Source of the DNA: CAZKDV01 sp964551645 | GTDB lineage: Bacteria; Bacteroidota; Bacteroidia; Bacteroidales; DTU049 | Length of the DNA: 10,842 nt | Direction of reading: 5' to 3' | Assembly: GCA_964551645.1 (NCBI GenBank) | Contig: CAZKDV010000084.1 | Span: 1-10,842 of the forward strand | Shown here: one piece after another, positions 1-7,377 of the stretch | Position numbering within the stretch: the stretch's first letter is position 1 | Layout of the letters: every line of letters starts with the position of its first letter | Program-made: the position numbers and the translations under genes | Notes under the pieces: model-generated | The model's input: only the letters and a program-made list of their open reading frames with translations | Database searches by the model: none | What the model was told of the DNA's origin: nothing

Positions 1-1
1 A

Positions 2-418
2 CAATCAATATTTAACGAAACTTATACAGATGAAAATATTGAAAAATGGAAGAAGTCATTAGAGCAAGTATTTAACAGAGGTTTTTGGGACGGATATTAT
101 TTAGGACGAAAAATGGGAGAGTGGGCAGATAGGGGAGGTTCAAGGGCTACAAAAGTGAAGGAATATGTTGGGAAAGTAACAAATTATTTCAACCGCATTG
201 AAGTATTTGAGCTTACAATGGAATCGGGAGAAATTAAGATAGGAGACGAATTAATCATAACTGGTCCAACAACTGGAGTTGTAGAGTTAATTGTTTCAGA
301 AATTAGAACAAATCTTGTAGCAGTTGATTCAGCCACAAAAGGAGATGTTTGTTCTTTGCCCATATCTGATTTGCTTAGGAGAAGTGATAAAGTTTACAAA
401 TTAACAAAAGCAGAATAA
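2..418 (+). CDS. U32 family peptidase-like protein (TrhP/YegQ-type), C-terminal fragment
   Basis: The reading frame is open from the left edge, so the N-terminus lies outside the window and 138 residues remain. The visible part begins in a helical stretch with the FNRGFWDGYYLGR segment, then RGSRATK-like residues, then a small beta-rich module (VGKVTNYFNRIEVFELTMES, then GEIKIGDELIITGPTTG). This pattern is typical of the C-terminal domain of U32 family proteins (Peptidase_U32_C). Members were first called collagenase-like peptidases; YegQ/TrhP proteins are now known to take part in prephenate-dependent 5-hydroxylation of tRNA wobble uridine. The catalytic-domain cysteines that would confirm the subgroup are outside the window, so the tRNA-modification role is inferred from family. 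An internal ATG at 113 is not the real start, because homologous-looking sequence continues upstream of it. panB follows 63 bp downstream. Confidence 0.85.
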   Translation, partial: QSIFNETYTDENIEKWKKSLEQVFNRGFWDGYYLGRKMGEWADRGGSRATKVKEYVGKVTNYFNRIEVFELTMESGEIKIGDELIITGPTTGVVELIVSEIRTNLVAVDSATKGDVCSLPISDLLRRSDKVYKLTKAE

Positions 419-481
419 AAATGGAGATACTGCCATTATTATTGAAAATTATTCCGACTTTTGTACACCAATAGTTTAATT

Positions 482-1297
482 ATGAATGAAAAACAAAAAA
501 TTGCAAAAATTACAACCCATGTTTTAAGGGAAATGAAGCAAAAAGGCGAAAAAATATCTATGCTTACTGCTTATGATTATTCTTTTGCCCGTATTATAGA
601 TAATGCAGGAATTGATGTAATTCTTGTGGGCGATTCAGCATCCAATGTTATGGCAGGACACGAAACAACTTTGCCAATTACACTCAATGAAATGATTTAT
701 CATGCTTCTTCGGTAATGAGAGCTGTTAAAAGAGCTTTGGTAGTAGTTGATTTGCCTTTTGGAACATACCAAGGAAATTCAAAAGAAGCATTAAATTCGG
801 CTATTCGCATTATGAAAGAATCAGCTGCAAATGCTGTGAAAATTGAGGGTGGTAGCGAAATACTTGAGTCTGTCAATCGTATTCTTTCTGCAGGGATTCC
901 CGTAATGGGGCATTTGGGCTTAACTCCTCAATCAATCAATAAGTTTGGAACTTATGTTGTTCGGGCTACTGAAAACGAAGAAGCTGAACGATTGCTTGAA
1001 GATGCTAAATTACTTAGCGATGCAGGTTGTTTTGGTATTGTGCTTGAAAAAATTCCGGCTAAACTTGCGAAGCAAGTAACCGAATTAGTTAGTGTTCCCG
1101 TAATAGGAATTGGTGCCGGGAATGGAGTTGATGGACAAGTGTTAGTATTGCATGATATGCTTGGAATTACGCAAGATTTTTCACCTCGCTTCCTCAGACG
1201 ATACCATAATTTGAATGACGAAATCGGACAAGCTGTAAATAATTATATTGCAGATGTTAAATCAAAAGATTTTCCTAACGAAAATGAACAATATTAA
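482..1297 (+). CDS. panB: 3-methyl-2-oxobutanoate hydroxymethyltransferase (ketopantoate hydroxymethyltransferase)
   Basis: This cytoplasmic enzyme transfers a hydroxymethyl group from 5,10-methylenetetrahydrofolate to 2-oxoisovalerate, giving ketopantoate, the first committed step of pantothenate and coenzyme A synthesis. From the ATG at 482 it has 271 residues, normal for PanB. Family signatures are intact: MLTAYDYSFA (27-36), VGDSASNVMAGHETTLPIT (49-67) with metal-binding D51, VVVDLPFGTYQ (87-97) with metal-binding D90, VKIEGG (119-124), HLGLTPQS (144-151), E189 in VLEKIP as the expected catalytic glutamate, and VIGIGAG near the C-terminus. A TTG seven codons upstream (461) would add MYTNSLI, but PanB proteins normally begin close to the MNEKQ position, so ATG 482 is preferred. 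GACTTTTG at 456-463 is one mismatch from the Bacteroidota -7 box, but no good -33 partner is visible. No panC or panD is adjacent. The gene converges on the minus-strand gene 24 bp away, with no hairpin between. Confidence 0.96.
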   Translation: MNEKQKIAKITTHVLREMKQKGEKISMLTAYDYSFARIIDNAGIDVILVGDSASNVMAGHETTLPITLNEMIYHASSVMRAVKRALVVVDLPFGTYQGNSKEALNSAIRIMKESAANAVKIEGGSEILESVNRILSAGIPVMGHLGLTPQSINKFGTYVVRATENEEAERLLEDAKLLSDAGCFGIVLEKIPAKLAKQVTELVSVPVIGIGAGNGVDGQVLVLHDMLGITQDFSPRFLRRYHNLNDEIGQAVNNYIADVKSKDFPNENEQY

Positions 1298-1321
1298 CAT
1301 AATACTGCATAAAGTTACTTT

Positions 1322-2206
1322 CTAATCAGGCAAATGCACTTTATATAATTTTCCTCCACGAGGAACGCCCATTAATACAAATCTTTCATCAACTACATAT
1401 AAATCATTATTATTGATGTAGGCAATGCCTTCTTTTTGAGTAATATCATTTAAGACAAATACTGTTACTTTGCCTCCAAAAAAATTATCACCAACAAAAT
1501 CTGTAAATCTCCAAATACCCATAGATGAAAGCAAAACTAAAGATTTTCCGTCAGGTGAAATATCTGCTGAGGTAATCCAATATAATTCTTTCGGACCTGC
1601 ACCGCAATAATATCTTCCTTTGTACTTTGCAACATGCCTTCCTTCTTTAGCAGGCAGAGTGTACATTCTTGTATATCCGTCAAAGGGCTGAGTTTGGTTT
1701 TTTGTGAATAAATATAGAGAATCTTTAAAATACACAAAAGACTCCATATCGTAATTCATATCCTTTGGCTCAGGTGGGAAGCTATCTTGGTCTGGGTACA
1801 TAAATTCAATTGTTTTTGCAACAATTTCATTGCTTATAAAGAACACAGGGTCGGGGATAATGTAGATTTTTTGGGTTTCGCGAGTGTTTAGATTATTGCC
1901 AAAATCGCCAATAAAAACCTTTCCTTTTCTGTCTGATGTTATATCTTCCCAATCAATATTTTTAGCATTTGATATGCTGACAGTTCTAATTATATTACAA
2001 TTTTCGTCAATTTTGTAAATTTCTGGTTTATGTCCGCTATCATTATGTACCCAAATGTCTTTATTCAAATCTATGAGTATTCCTGAAACTTCATATAGTT
2101 TTTGGGCGAAAATCCCAATTTCTTTAAGCGAAACTTCAACTTGGCTATATGAATAATTAATAAATATTACAAATAGCAGTAGAGTTGTACGGATTTTCAG
2201 AATCAT
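1322..2206 (-). CDS. secreted SdiA-regulated/beta-propeller-like protein
   Basis: The product has 294 residues, beginning with a Sec signal peptide (hydrophobic residues 8-17, probable cleavage after SYS at 19-21, before QVEV). No lipobox cysteine is seen, so it is probably periplasmic or released. The rest is beta-rich with recurring blade-like segments: SGILIDLNKDIWVHNDSG (41-58), IYKID, NIDWEDIT (83-90), VFIGDFGNN (97-105), YDMESFVY (152-159), ITSADISPDGKSLVLLS (211-227) and EGIAY (259-263). The order WVHNDSG, DWEDI, GDFGNN, DxESF and ADxSPDG is a familiar Bacteroidota pattern. It resembles SdiA-regulated and phytase-like propellers, whose conserved acidic residues often bind metal. Function is unknown, and no T9SS sorting domain is present. 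It follows the beta-helix gene by 28 bp and is probably co-transcribed with it. No terminator is visible after its stop. Confidence 0.8.
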   Translation of the reverse strand: MILKIRTTLLLFVIFINYSYSQVEVSLKEIGIFAQKLYEVSGILIDLNKDIWVHNDSGHKPEIYKIDENCNIIRTVSISNAKNIDWEDITSDRKGKVFIGDFGNNLNTRETQKIYIIPDPVFFISNEIVAKTIEFMYPDQDSFPPEPKDMNYDMESFVYFKDSLYLFTKNQTQPFDGYTRMYTLPAKEGRHVAKYKGRYYCGAGPKELYWITSADISPDGKSLVLLSSMGIWRFTDFVGDNFFGGKVTVFVLNDITQKEGIAYINNNDLYVVDERFVLMGVPRGGKLYKVHLPD

Positions 2207-2234
2207 AAAATTATTTGAGCATTATAGAAAATAA

Positions 2235-4814
2235 TTAATTAATAACAATTTTTTTCATATTATGATATGAATTGCTATTTATTTTTAGGAAATAAATACC
2301 GGCAGGAAGTTCAGTATTTATATCAATTTTATCAAATGCACTTCCTTTGTATAAAACAACACCATTTGTATTATATATGGTATAATCAAAATTGCTATGT
2401 TTTAGTTCTATGCTAAAATTTCCATTGCTTGGATTTGGATAAACTGTGCTAAATGAGTTTTCCTTATTTTCAATGCCTACACTAATGTCAAGATGAATTG
2501 TAAATTGGCAAGAATTGGTGCAAGAAGTTTGCATGTCGGTATAAGTGTATGTTATTGTGTAATCGCCATTTTTTAAAGAGTAAGGTACAAAAACATTATT
2601 TTCTACTCCATTGCCACTAAAAACGCCACCTTCGGGGCTTGCACTTAGTTCAATAGGAGTTTTTTCTGTTATTATCATATCTTCGGGGCAAACGACTGTT
2701 GGAAGTTCGTTTACTGTAACAACAGCATAAACTTCTAAAGTAGTTGGAGGTGTAGTTTGTTTAATTTCTGTAGGCAAATTAAATGTAGCTTTTGCAGAAT
2801 AAACACCGGGCGAACCATTTGCATAATCTGCAATAGTCCAGCTCAAATTCACATCATACTCATTGCCGTCCATATCTGAAATCACTATTGATTTTGGCAA
2901 TGCTTTGATAGCATCTGCAAGACTTGTGTTTTCGCAAAGCGAAATGTCTTTAACATCATTGTACACATCAATCACATTCAAAGTGTTGTCGCTTGCTACC
3001 TCGCCAGTTCCGGTGCATTGAGCAGTTTGGGGATTGATGTTGTTGTTGATTAGGTAGGTGATGAATGTAACATCTCCGTTTAGCTTGCTTTCAATAGCTT
3101 CTTTATCACTTGTGCCCCACCAATTGCAAGTTGCAATAATGTTTTTTGTTGATGTGTTGTTTATGTTGTAGTTATTATTGTTGAGTATTCTATTATACTC
3201 AATTCTTGATTCTTTGGTAATATTTGCATTGCTATTGTAGAAAATTCCATTCAAACCATTATCTTTAATGATATTTTCTTTTATTGTTACCCAAGAATTA
3301 CCCTCAATGAAAATTCCATTTCCTTGTTCGGCTGTAACAATACAATTTGTTAATTCAAAGCCCAAAATGCCAGATAATTTAATACTACTTGAATCGGCTG
3401 AGGTGTTTTTGATGGTAATGCCTCTGACTTTAGCATCTCTTTTGGTTACTGTAATGGTTGGATTAGAATTTTCATTAGACAACACTACTGATGCAGGATT
3501 ACTTATATTGCCTGTTAATATGATTTTCTTGTTTATGGTGATATTTTCTGTAAAAGTGCCTGCCATAATAACTATTTCATCATCTTCGCTTGCATCATCA
3601 ATTGCACTTTTGATGCTTATATATTTTGCTTCTGGCACCTTGGTGATATTTGTAACTGTAAACAAATCAGATGTAGCCAGTGCAGCATTGATAAAATCTT
3701 TATATGTGGCATAAGTTTTTCCATTTAGGATTCCTACTATTAATTCTTTGTCTATACTGCTTGCATTGTCAAAAATTGGCATGAACTCTATAGTTTTGTT
3801 CTTGATTTCGTCAACGACTTTATTGCTCAAGGTGGCTCCAAAATGAATTTTAGTCATTGCTTTGTAAACAGTATAAACCATGCCACCTTCAACAAAATCA
3901 TTAACAGTCAATTTGCTATCTTTTGCCGCTGCTAATATTTTCTCAACATTAGGATAGTAGTCCATAGCTGCTTTAAACAAAGGAACAAAGATAGTAATTG
4001 CTGGATAGGATTCGTTATTTTTTACATCTTGCATTATAGTATTATAAAATGGACTATCTTTTGTATCTAAAAGATATAAAATTGAATAAAAGTCTTCTGC
4101 AAATTCAAGACTTATTTCTATTCCATTGATGATAAACTTATTGCCACTACTACCAAGACTAAATTCATTATATTCTTTTGCAATATCTGCAAGAACATCA
4201 CTATTTATTATTCCATTATTGATATTGTTAATAGCAGTTTGCTCTACCAACCTAAAGTTTGACAATACATATAGTGGATATAAAAAGCTTGTAAATCCTG
4301 TATATTTAAAACTATTATTAGCCAAATCAGTATTAAAATTATCATACTGTTCTTTTTCAAGTTGAACAAGTATATCTATAATCATTTGAGGTCCACCAAG
4401 ATTTGCTTCTTCCACAATTTGGTCATTAACATAATAGCCTATCAACAATTGAAAACCAAGTTTTAGATCTTCTAAGTGTTTTATCTGAAACTGAGCTTCT
4501 TTTGCACTCTCCATGCATGCTTGCATTGCATGACGCAGTTGTGAGAGAGAATTAAATAAATAACTTACTTCATCTATTTTGGCAAAACCTTCTGCAGGTT
4601 TATTGGCTAATAAATCTTTGGCAACAGCTGTTTTGTATCCATCTGAAAGTTCGCTATAAAGACTTAAATCTAAATTAAGTTCATTAGAGTATGTTTCTAA
4701 CACCTGTCTTAGTTCGTTTGCATCTTTGCTGTTGTTCACCTTGCTTAATGCACTTTGCGAATATGCTGAAAAACTAAATAAAGATATAACAATTAAATAG
4801 ATAAGTTTTTTCAT
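2235..4814 (-). CDS. T9SS-secreted right-handed beta-helix protein with Ig-like modules and type A sorting domain
   Basis: The product has 859 residues. Residues 1-20 are a Sec signal peptide (MKKLIYLIVISLFSFSAYSQ). Residues 21-390 are mostly alpha-helical and match no family I recognise. Residues 395-590 form a right-handed parallel beta-helix. It opens with ISIKSAIDDASEDDEIVIMA and TFTENITINKKIILTG, continues through repeated short strands (VRGITIKN, NGIFIEGNSWVTIKENIIKDN), and ends in the signature CNWWGT at 563-568. About 605-700 and 704-775 look like Ig-like or PKD-like beta-sandwiches. Residues 780-859 are a T9SS type A sorting domain with YPNPSNGNFSIEL, LPAGIYFLKI and a basic end (KKIVIN). 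The protein should cross the outer membrane by T9SS and be released or anchored after removal of the sorting domain. Beta-helices of this type often bind or cleave polysaccharide, but no catalytic residues can be assigned. An asparagine-rich turn region lies near 540-557. A terminator sits just upstream, so it needs its own promoter or read-through. Confidence 0.88.
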   Translation of the reverse strand: MKKLIYLIVISLFSFSAYSQSALSKVNNSKDANELRQVLETYSNELNLDLSLYSELSDGYKTAVAKDLLANKPAEGFAKIDEVSYLFNSLSQLRHAMQACMESAKEAQFQIKHLEDLKLGFQLLIGYYVNDQIVEEANLGGPQMIIDILVQLEKEQYDNFNTDLANNSFKYTGFTSFLYPLYVLSNFRLVEQTAINNINNGIINSDVLADIAKEYNEFSLGSSGNKFIINGIEISLEFAEDFYSILYLLDTKDSPFYNTIMQDVKNNESYPAITIFVPLFKAAMDYYPNVEKILAAAKDSKLTVNDFVEGGMVYTVYKAMTKIHFGATLSNKVVDEIKNKTIEFMPIFDNASSIDKELIVGILNGKTYATYKDFINAALATSDLFTVTNITKVPEAKYISIKSAIDDASEDDEIVIMAGTFTENITINKKIILTGNISNPASVVLSNENSNPTITVTKRDAKVRGITIKNTSADSSSIKLSGILGFELTNCIVTAEQGNGIFIEGNSWVTIKENIIKDNGLNGIFYNSNANITKESRIEYNRILNNNNYNINNTSTKNIIATCNWWGTSDKEAIESKLNGDVTFITYLINNNINPQTAQCTGTGEVASDNTLNVIDVYNDVKDISLCENTSLADAIKALPKSIVISDMDGNEYDVNLSWTIADYANGSPGVYSAKATFNLPTEIKQTTPPTTLEVYAVVTVNELPTVVCPEDMIITEKTPIELSASPEGGVFSGNGVENNVFVPYSLKNGDYTITYTYTDMQTSCTNSCQFTIHLDISVGIENKENSFSTVYPNPSNGNFSIELKHSNFDYTIYNTNGVVLYKGSAFDKIDINTELPAGIYFLKINSNSYHNMKKIVIN

Positions 4815-4853
4815 ATTGATAAGTTTTTTAGAATATTAATTGATTATAAATAT

Positions 4854-4883
4854 AAAAACCTGTGATATTTCTCACAGGTTTTT
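4854..4883 (-). terminator. Rho-independent terminator after the FISUMP gene
   Basis: A perfect 12-bp stem, AAAAACCTGTGA (4854-4865) paired with TCACAGGTTTTT (4872-4883), encloses a 6-nt loop. Read on the minus strand, the hairpin begins 13 bp after the stop codon of the 816-residue protein gene. Its descending arm ends in a five-T run followed by more AT-rich sequence, the classic intrinsic form. The hairpin is near-symmetric, so it could stop transcription from either side. It separates the upstream two-gene unit from the beta-helix gene whose ATG lies 39 bp further on. TATATTTA (4847-4854, minus) is one mismatch from a Bacteroidota -7 box and could serve that gene, but no convincing -33 element accompanies it. 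Confidence 0.88.
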
Positions 4884-4896
4884 ATATAGTTTATTA

Positions 4897-7347
4897 TTAG
4901 TCTAATATACATCTAATTGAAATAGCATTTCCTTTTGTAACATAGTATCTACCAGAGCCATAAGAATGATAGTTATTAGGTACTGTTTGGTTACCCAAAA
5001 ATGAGCCAAATGTTCCTGAAGTAACAGTAGAATATGCACGAGATATGGCGTTGGTTGACGATTGCAATGAAGAAGTCCAAAACGCCCCACCAATACCATA
5101 AGAGTTTACCTCAGCATTAACAGGAGAGGGCAAATATTCTGTAAACTTTTGTCCAAGATAGTCATACGCTCCTGCTGGCATCAAATTAAAGCCATAAGTA
5201 TTTTGACCCGCTGCTACTGGATAACCACTAAGAAGAGTAAATAAGGAGCTAGGGTATGCCCAATATTGCGTTCCTTTCAATTTTCTTCCAACTTCAACTC
5301 CTGGGTGCGCTCCGCGGAAACTTTGGTCGTCAGCACACCTCATGCCTGGAGTGGGAGCAGGATTGGTTGGAGCTGTTCCTGTGCACATTCCTATGAAAAT
5401 CTCCAAATTTTTTGTTTCTTGATCGCTTGGTAAGTGCCAACCATGAGGGCATGCTCCTTGTACTCCACTTGGCACAGCATCGCTATCGCTTGCTCCATTC
5501 ATAGCTGCGGTCCAATTATATAATACTCCGTATCTGCCGTATATATTAAATCCTCCATGATTAAATGCTTTAGCTGCTGTAACATCATTCCCATTATACA
5601 TATTAATATAATAACGAGCTTCAGTGTCGGATCCTTGAGTAGGTCCATATACTGCTGGTAAATATTTTAAGTTTTCTGACATCCAGCATTGGTTATTAAT
5701 TAGAACAGATTGATACACTAACTCATCTCTACAATCTTTAAAATTATCTCCACAAGCAAATGTTTCGTTAGGAGTTGTATAAACCAAAGTTAAGACATTA
5801 TCGCTATGCCCACAATCATTATATGCCCAAACATAAACTGTATATTCGGTGTTGGGATCATAATCATCTAGGTGTATATAAGCAACAACATTGCCAACAT
5901 CAGTTGCAGTGCTATATTCATTAATAGTGTTAAATTTATAGCCTTCGGCATATTGCACGGCATTCCACTTCCAAACAACACCAGCATGGCAGCGCACATG
6001 GTTACCTGCACTAGTTGGAGTGTTTGGTATGCCAGGTTGTACAACCAAAGTTTCGGTGCTTACGCTTGCTGCCGGACCACATTGATTGCCTGCAACTAAG
6101 GTGTATTGACCTTCTGCACTTGCTTGAACACTTGGAACAACTGCATTATTTTGACTAGATGAATAAGCATTAGGACCTGTCCATGTCCAAGAATCAATAT
6201 TATTAGAAGCACTGCTTAGCAAAGTTAAATTGCTTTCTGTGCATATCGGATTTACTGAAAAATCAACGCTTACATTTAGAGGAATGTAATTTACGATTAG
6301 AGTATAAGAAACACAAGCTGTAACACCACAATCGCCCATTGCTCTTACATAATAAGTTGTAGTAACGCTAGGATATACATCTATACTTGATCCTGTTCCA
6401 ATTAAGTTTCCATCACATTGGTCATCATACCAATACCAATCAGCACCATCACCAAGCGAACCTCCGCTTATGCTAAGCGTTGCTATATCTCCATCACAAA
6501 TCACAGGTGGATTGCTTACTATTGCTACTGCAGGCTGTGAAGGAATACAAGCTTCATCTAATAAAACTCTCCAATTAGCAGTAGCTCCAGTTCCATCGCA
6601 ATAATTTATTTTTTCTGTTTCTTTATTATATATAACTATACCTGCTTCTGGTTTAAGTGCATCTCTTTGATCATTTGTTAAACTTGGCAATAAAAAGCCT
6701 TTATTGCCAGTTGTTGACCTAATTTCGAGCAAAGCACTATGGTGTGGGGTATCTTCTGTTTTGCTATCAGCTATTAACACACCTGTATTAGTTGTATTAG
6801 TTCCTGTAGCTGAAGAGCTGGTTACAGTTATATGTTTTAATTTAGTCCATTGATTATTAGCAAATATTTCAAGTTTATTGTTGTTTGGATTATATACCAT
6901 TAAACCCGTTCTTGGTTTTGACACGCTATTTGGAGTAGCACTTGGCAACAAAATTCCCTTAGTAGTAGATTTTACTTCAAGCATAGCAACTTTGCTAACC
7001 ACATCGGCTGGGGCAGCACTAATTATCATACCACCACCAGGAGTTTGTGTTCCGGTAGCTGGTCCCAAAATATCATTTTCTAAAGTATGCCATTTAGGAT
7101 TATTTGTGAAAACTTCAATCGTTTTTAATGAAGTATTATAGATAATTAATCCCAGAGCTGGAGATCTAATTGCATTCCTCTGTGCAGTAGTCATTCTTGG
7201 AAGAATTAATCCAGTTTGTGAAGCTTCAGAAAGGTCTAAAACTGCATCTTTTGTTGATTGATTCCCAATTGAAAACACTTGTGCGTTAATATTATTACTG
7301 AATAATATTGCACAAAAACTTATTATTAATATTGCGTATTTTTTCAT
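4897..7347 (-). CDS. secreted multidomain protein: tail-fibre-like repeats, Ig/FN3-like modules, C-terminal FISUMP domain
   Basis: The product has 816 residues. Residues 1-22 are a Sec signal peptide ending NAQ, with no lipobox cysteine. Three related repeats follow (about 33-91, 119-172, 203-265), each with an LDL/LEV/LEI start, an ILP/LLP strand, a GL-x-x-YN strand and a terminal tryptophan strand. Residues 269-353 form a cysteine-containing Ig-like module (PPVICDGDIATLSISGG, YYVRAMGDCGVTAC) of the kind frequent in Bacteroidota secreted proteins. Residues 356-437 are a second Ig-like module (WTWTGPNAYSSS) and about 440-525 an FN3-like module (GVVWKWNAVQYAEGYKF). Residues 531-816 are a FISUMP domain (Fibrobacter succinogenes major paralogous domain), shown by NNQCWMSENLKYLP, YGRYGVLYNWTAAMNG, CPHGWHLPSDQE, FWTSS and the ending SIRCILD. 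The architecture suggests an extracellular adhesive or matrix protein; the biochemical role of FISUMP is not established. There is no T9SS sorting domain, unlike both large neighbours. The gene starts 30 bp after the glycine-rich gene and is probably in the same operon. Confidence 0.9.
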   Translation of the reverse strand: MKKYAILIISFCAILFSNNINAQVFSIGNQSTKDAVLDLSEASQTGLILPRMTTAQRNAIRSPALGLIIYNTSLKTIEVFTNNPKWHTLENDILGPATGTQTPGGGMIISAAPADVVSKVAMLEVKSTTKGILLPSATPNSVSKPRTGLMVYNPNNNKLEIFANNQWTKLKHITVTSSSATGTNTTNTGVLIADSKTEDTPHHSALLEIRSTTGNKGFLLPSLTNDQRDALKPEAGIVIYNKETEKINYCDGTGATANWRVLLDEACIPSQPAVAIVSNPPVICDGDIATLSISGGSLGDGADWYWYDDQCDGNLIGTGSSIDVYPSVTTTYYVRAMGDCGVTACVSYTLIVNYIPLNVSVDFSVNPICTESNLTLLSSASNNIDSWTWTGPNAYSSSQNNAVVPSVQASAEGQYTLVAGNQCGPAASVSTETLVVQPGIPNTPTSAGNHVRCHAGVVWKWNAVQYAEGYKFNTINEYSTATDVGNVVAYIHLDDYDPNTEYTVYVWAYNDCGHSDNVLTLVYTTPNETFACGDNFKDCRDELVYQSVLINNQCWMSENLKYLPAVYGPTQGSDTEARYYINMYNGNDVTAAKAFNHGGFNIYGRYGVLYNWTAAMNGASDSDAVPSGVQGACPHGWHLPSDQETKNLEIFIGMCTGTAPTNPAPTPGMRCADDQSFRGAHPGVEVGRKLKGTQYWAYPSSLFTLLSGYPVAAGQNTYGFNLMPAGAYDYLGQKFTEYLPSPVNAEVNSYGIGGAFWTSSLQSSTNAISRAYSTVTSGTFGSFLGNQTVPNNYHSYGSGRYYVTKGNAISIRCILD
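6553..7251 (-). repeat. three diverged protein repeats (tail-fibre-like) in the FISUMP protein
   Basis: Three repeat copies are encoded at 7075-7251, 6832-6993 and 6553-6741 (minus), for residues 33-91, 119-172 and 203-265. Shared positions are A-x-L-[DE]-[LVI] at the start, G-[ILF]-L-[LI]-P, then P-x-x-G-[LI]-x-[IV]-YN, and a tryptophan near the end (PKWHTLEN, NQWTKLKH, ANWRVLLDE). Copies 1 and 3 also share an [TN]-x-QR-[ND]-A segment that copy 2 lacks. Similar units occur near the start of many Bacteroidota surface proteins and resemble phage tail-fibre or trimeric adhesin stalk elements. The comparison is by eye at the protein level; the DNA copies are well diverged. Confidence 0.8.
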
Positions 7348-7377
7348 AATATTTATTATTAAAAATTAATTCTGAGA

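Noticed and set aside
461..481. TTG start for panB adding seven residues
   Set aside because: The ATG at 482 gives a normal-length PanB starting in the usual place, and the extra residues show no family similarity.
1298..1321. Shared terminator between the convergent panB and propeller genes
   Set aside because: The 24-bp gap holds no inverted repeat or T-run.
2209..2236. Hairpin AATTATTT/AAATAATT between the beta-helix and propeller genes
   Set aside because: Eight AT-only pairs with a 12-nt loop in very AT-rich DNA are expected by chance and thermodynamically weak. It also overlaps the stop codon.
3268..3714. 148-residue hydrophobic plus-strand reading frame
   Set aside because: It lies wholly opposite the beta-helix region of the 859-residue gene, and its hydrophobicity follows from the antisense of Asn/Lys/Asp-rich codons.
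4600..4754. DNA-level tandem repeats or CRISPR-like array in the secreted gene block
   Set aside because: No regularly spaced identical direct repeats with unique spacers were seen; the repeats in this window are protein-level and diverged, or short coding microsatellites.
6553..7251. Prophage remnant suggested by tail-fibre-like repeats
   Set aside because: The repeats are in a protein with a Sec signal peptide and a FISUMP domain. No phage structural, replication, integrase or lysis genes are present.
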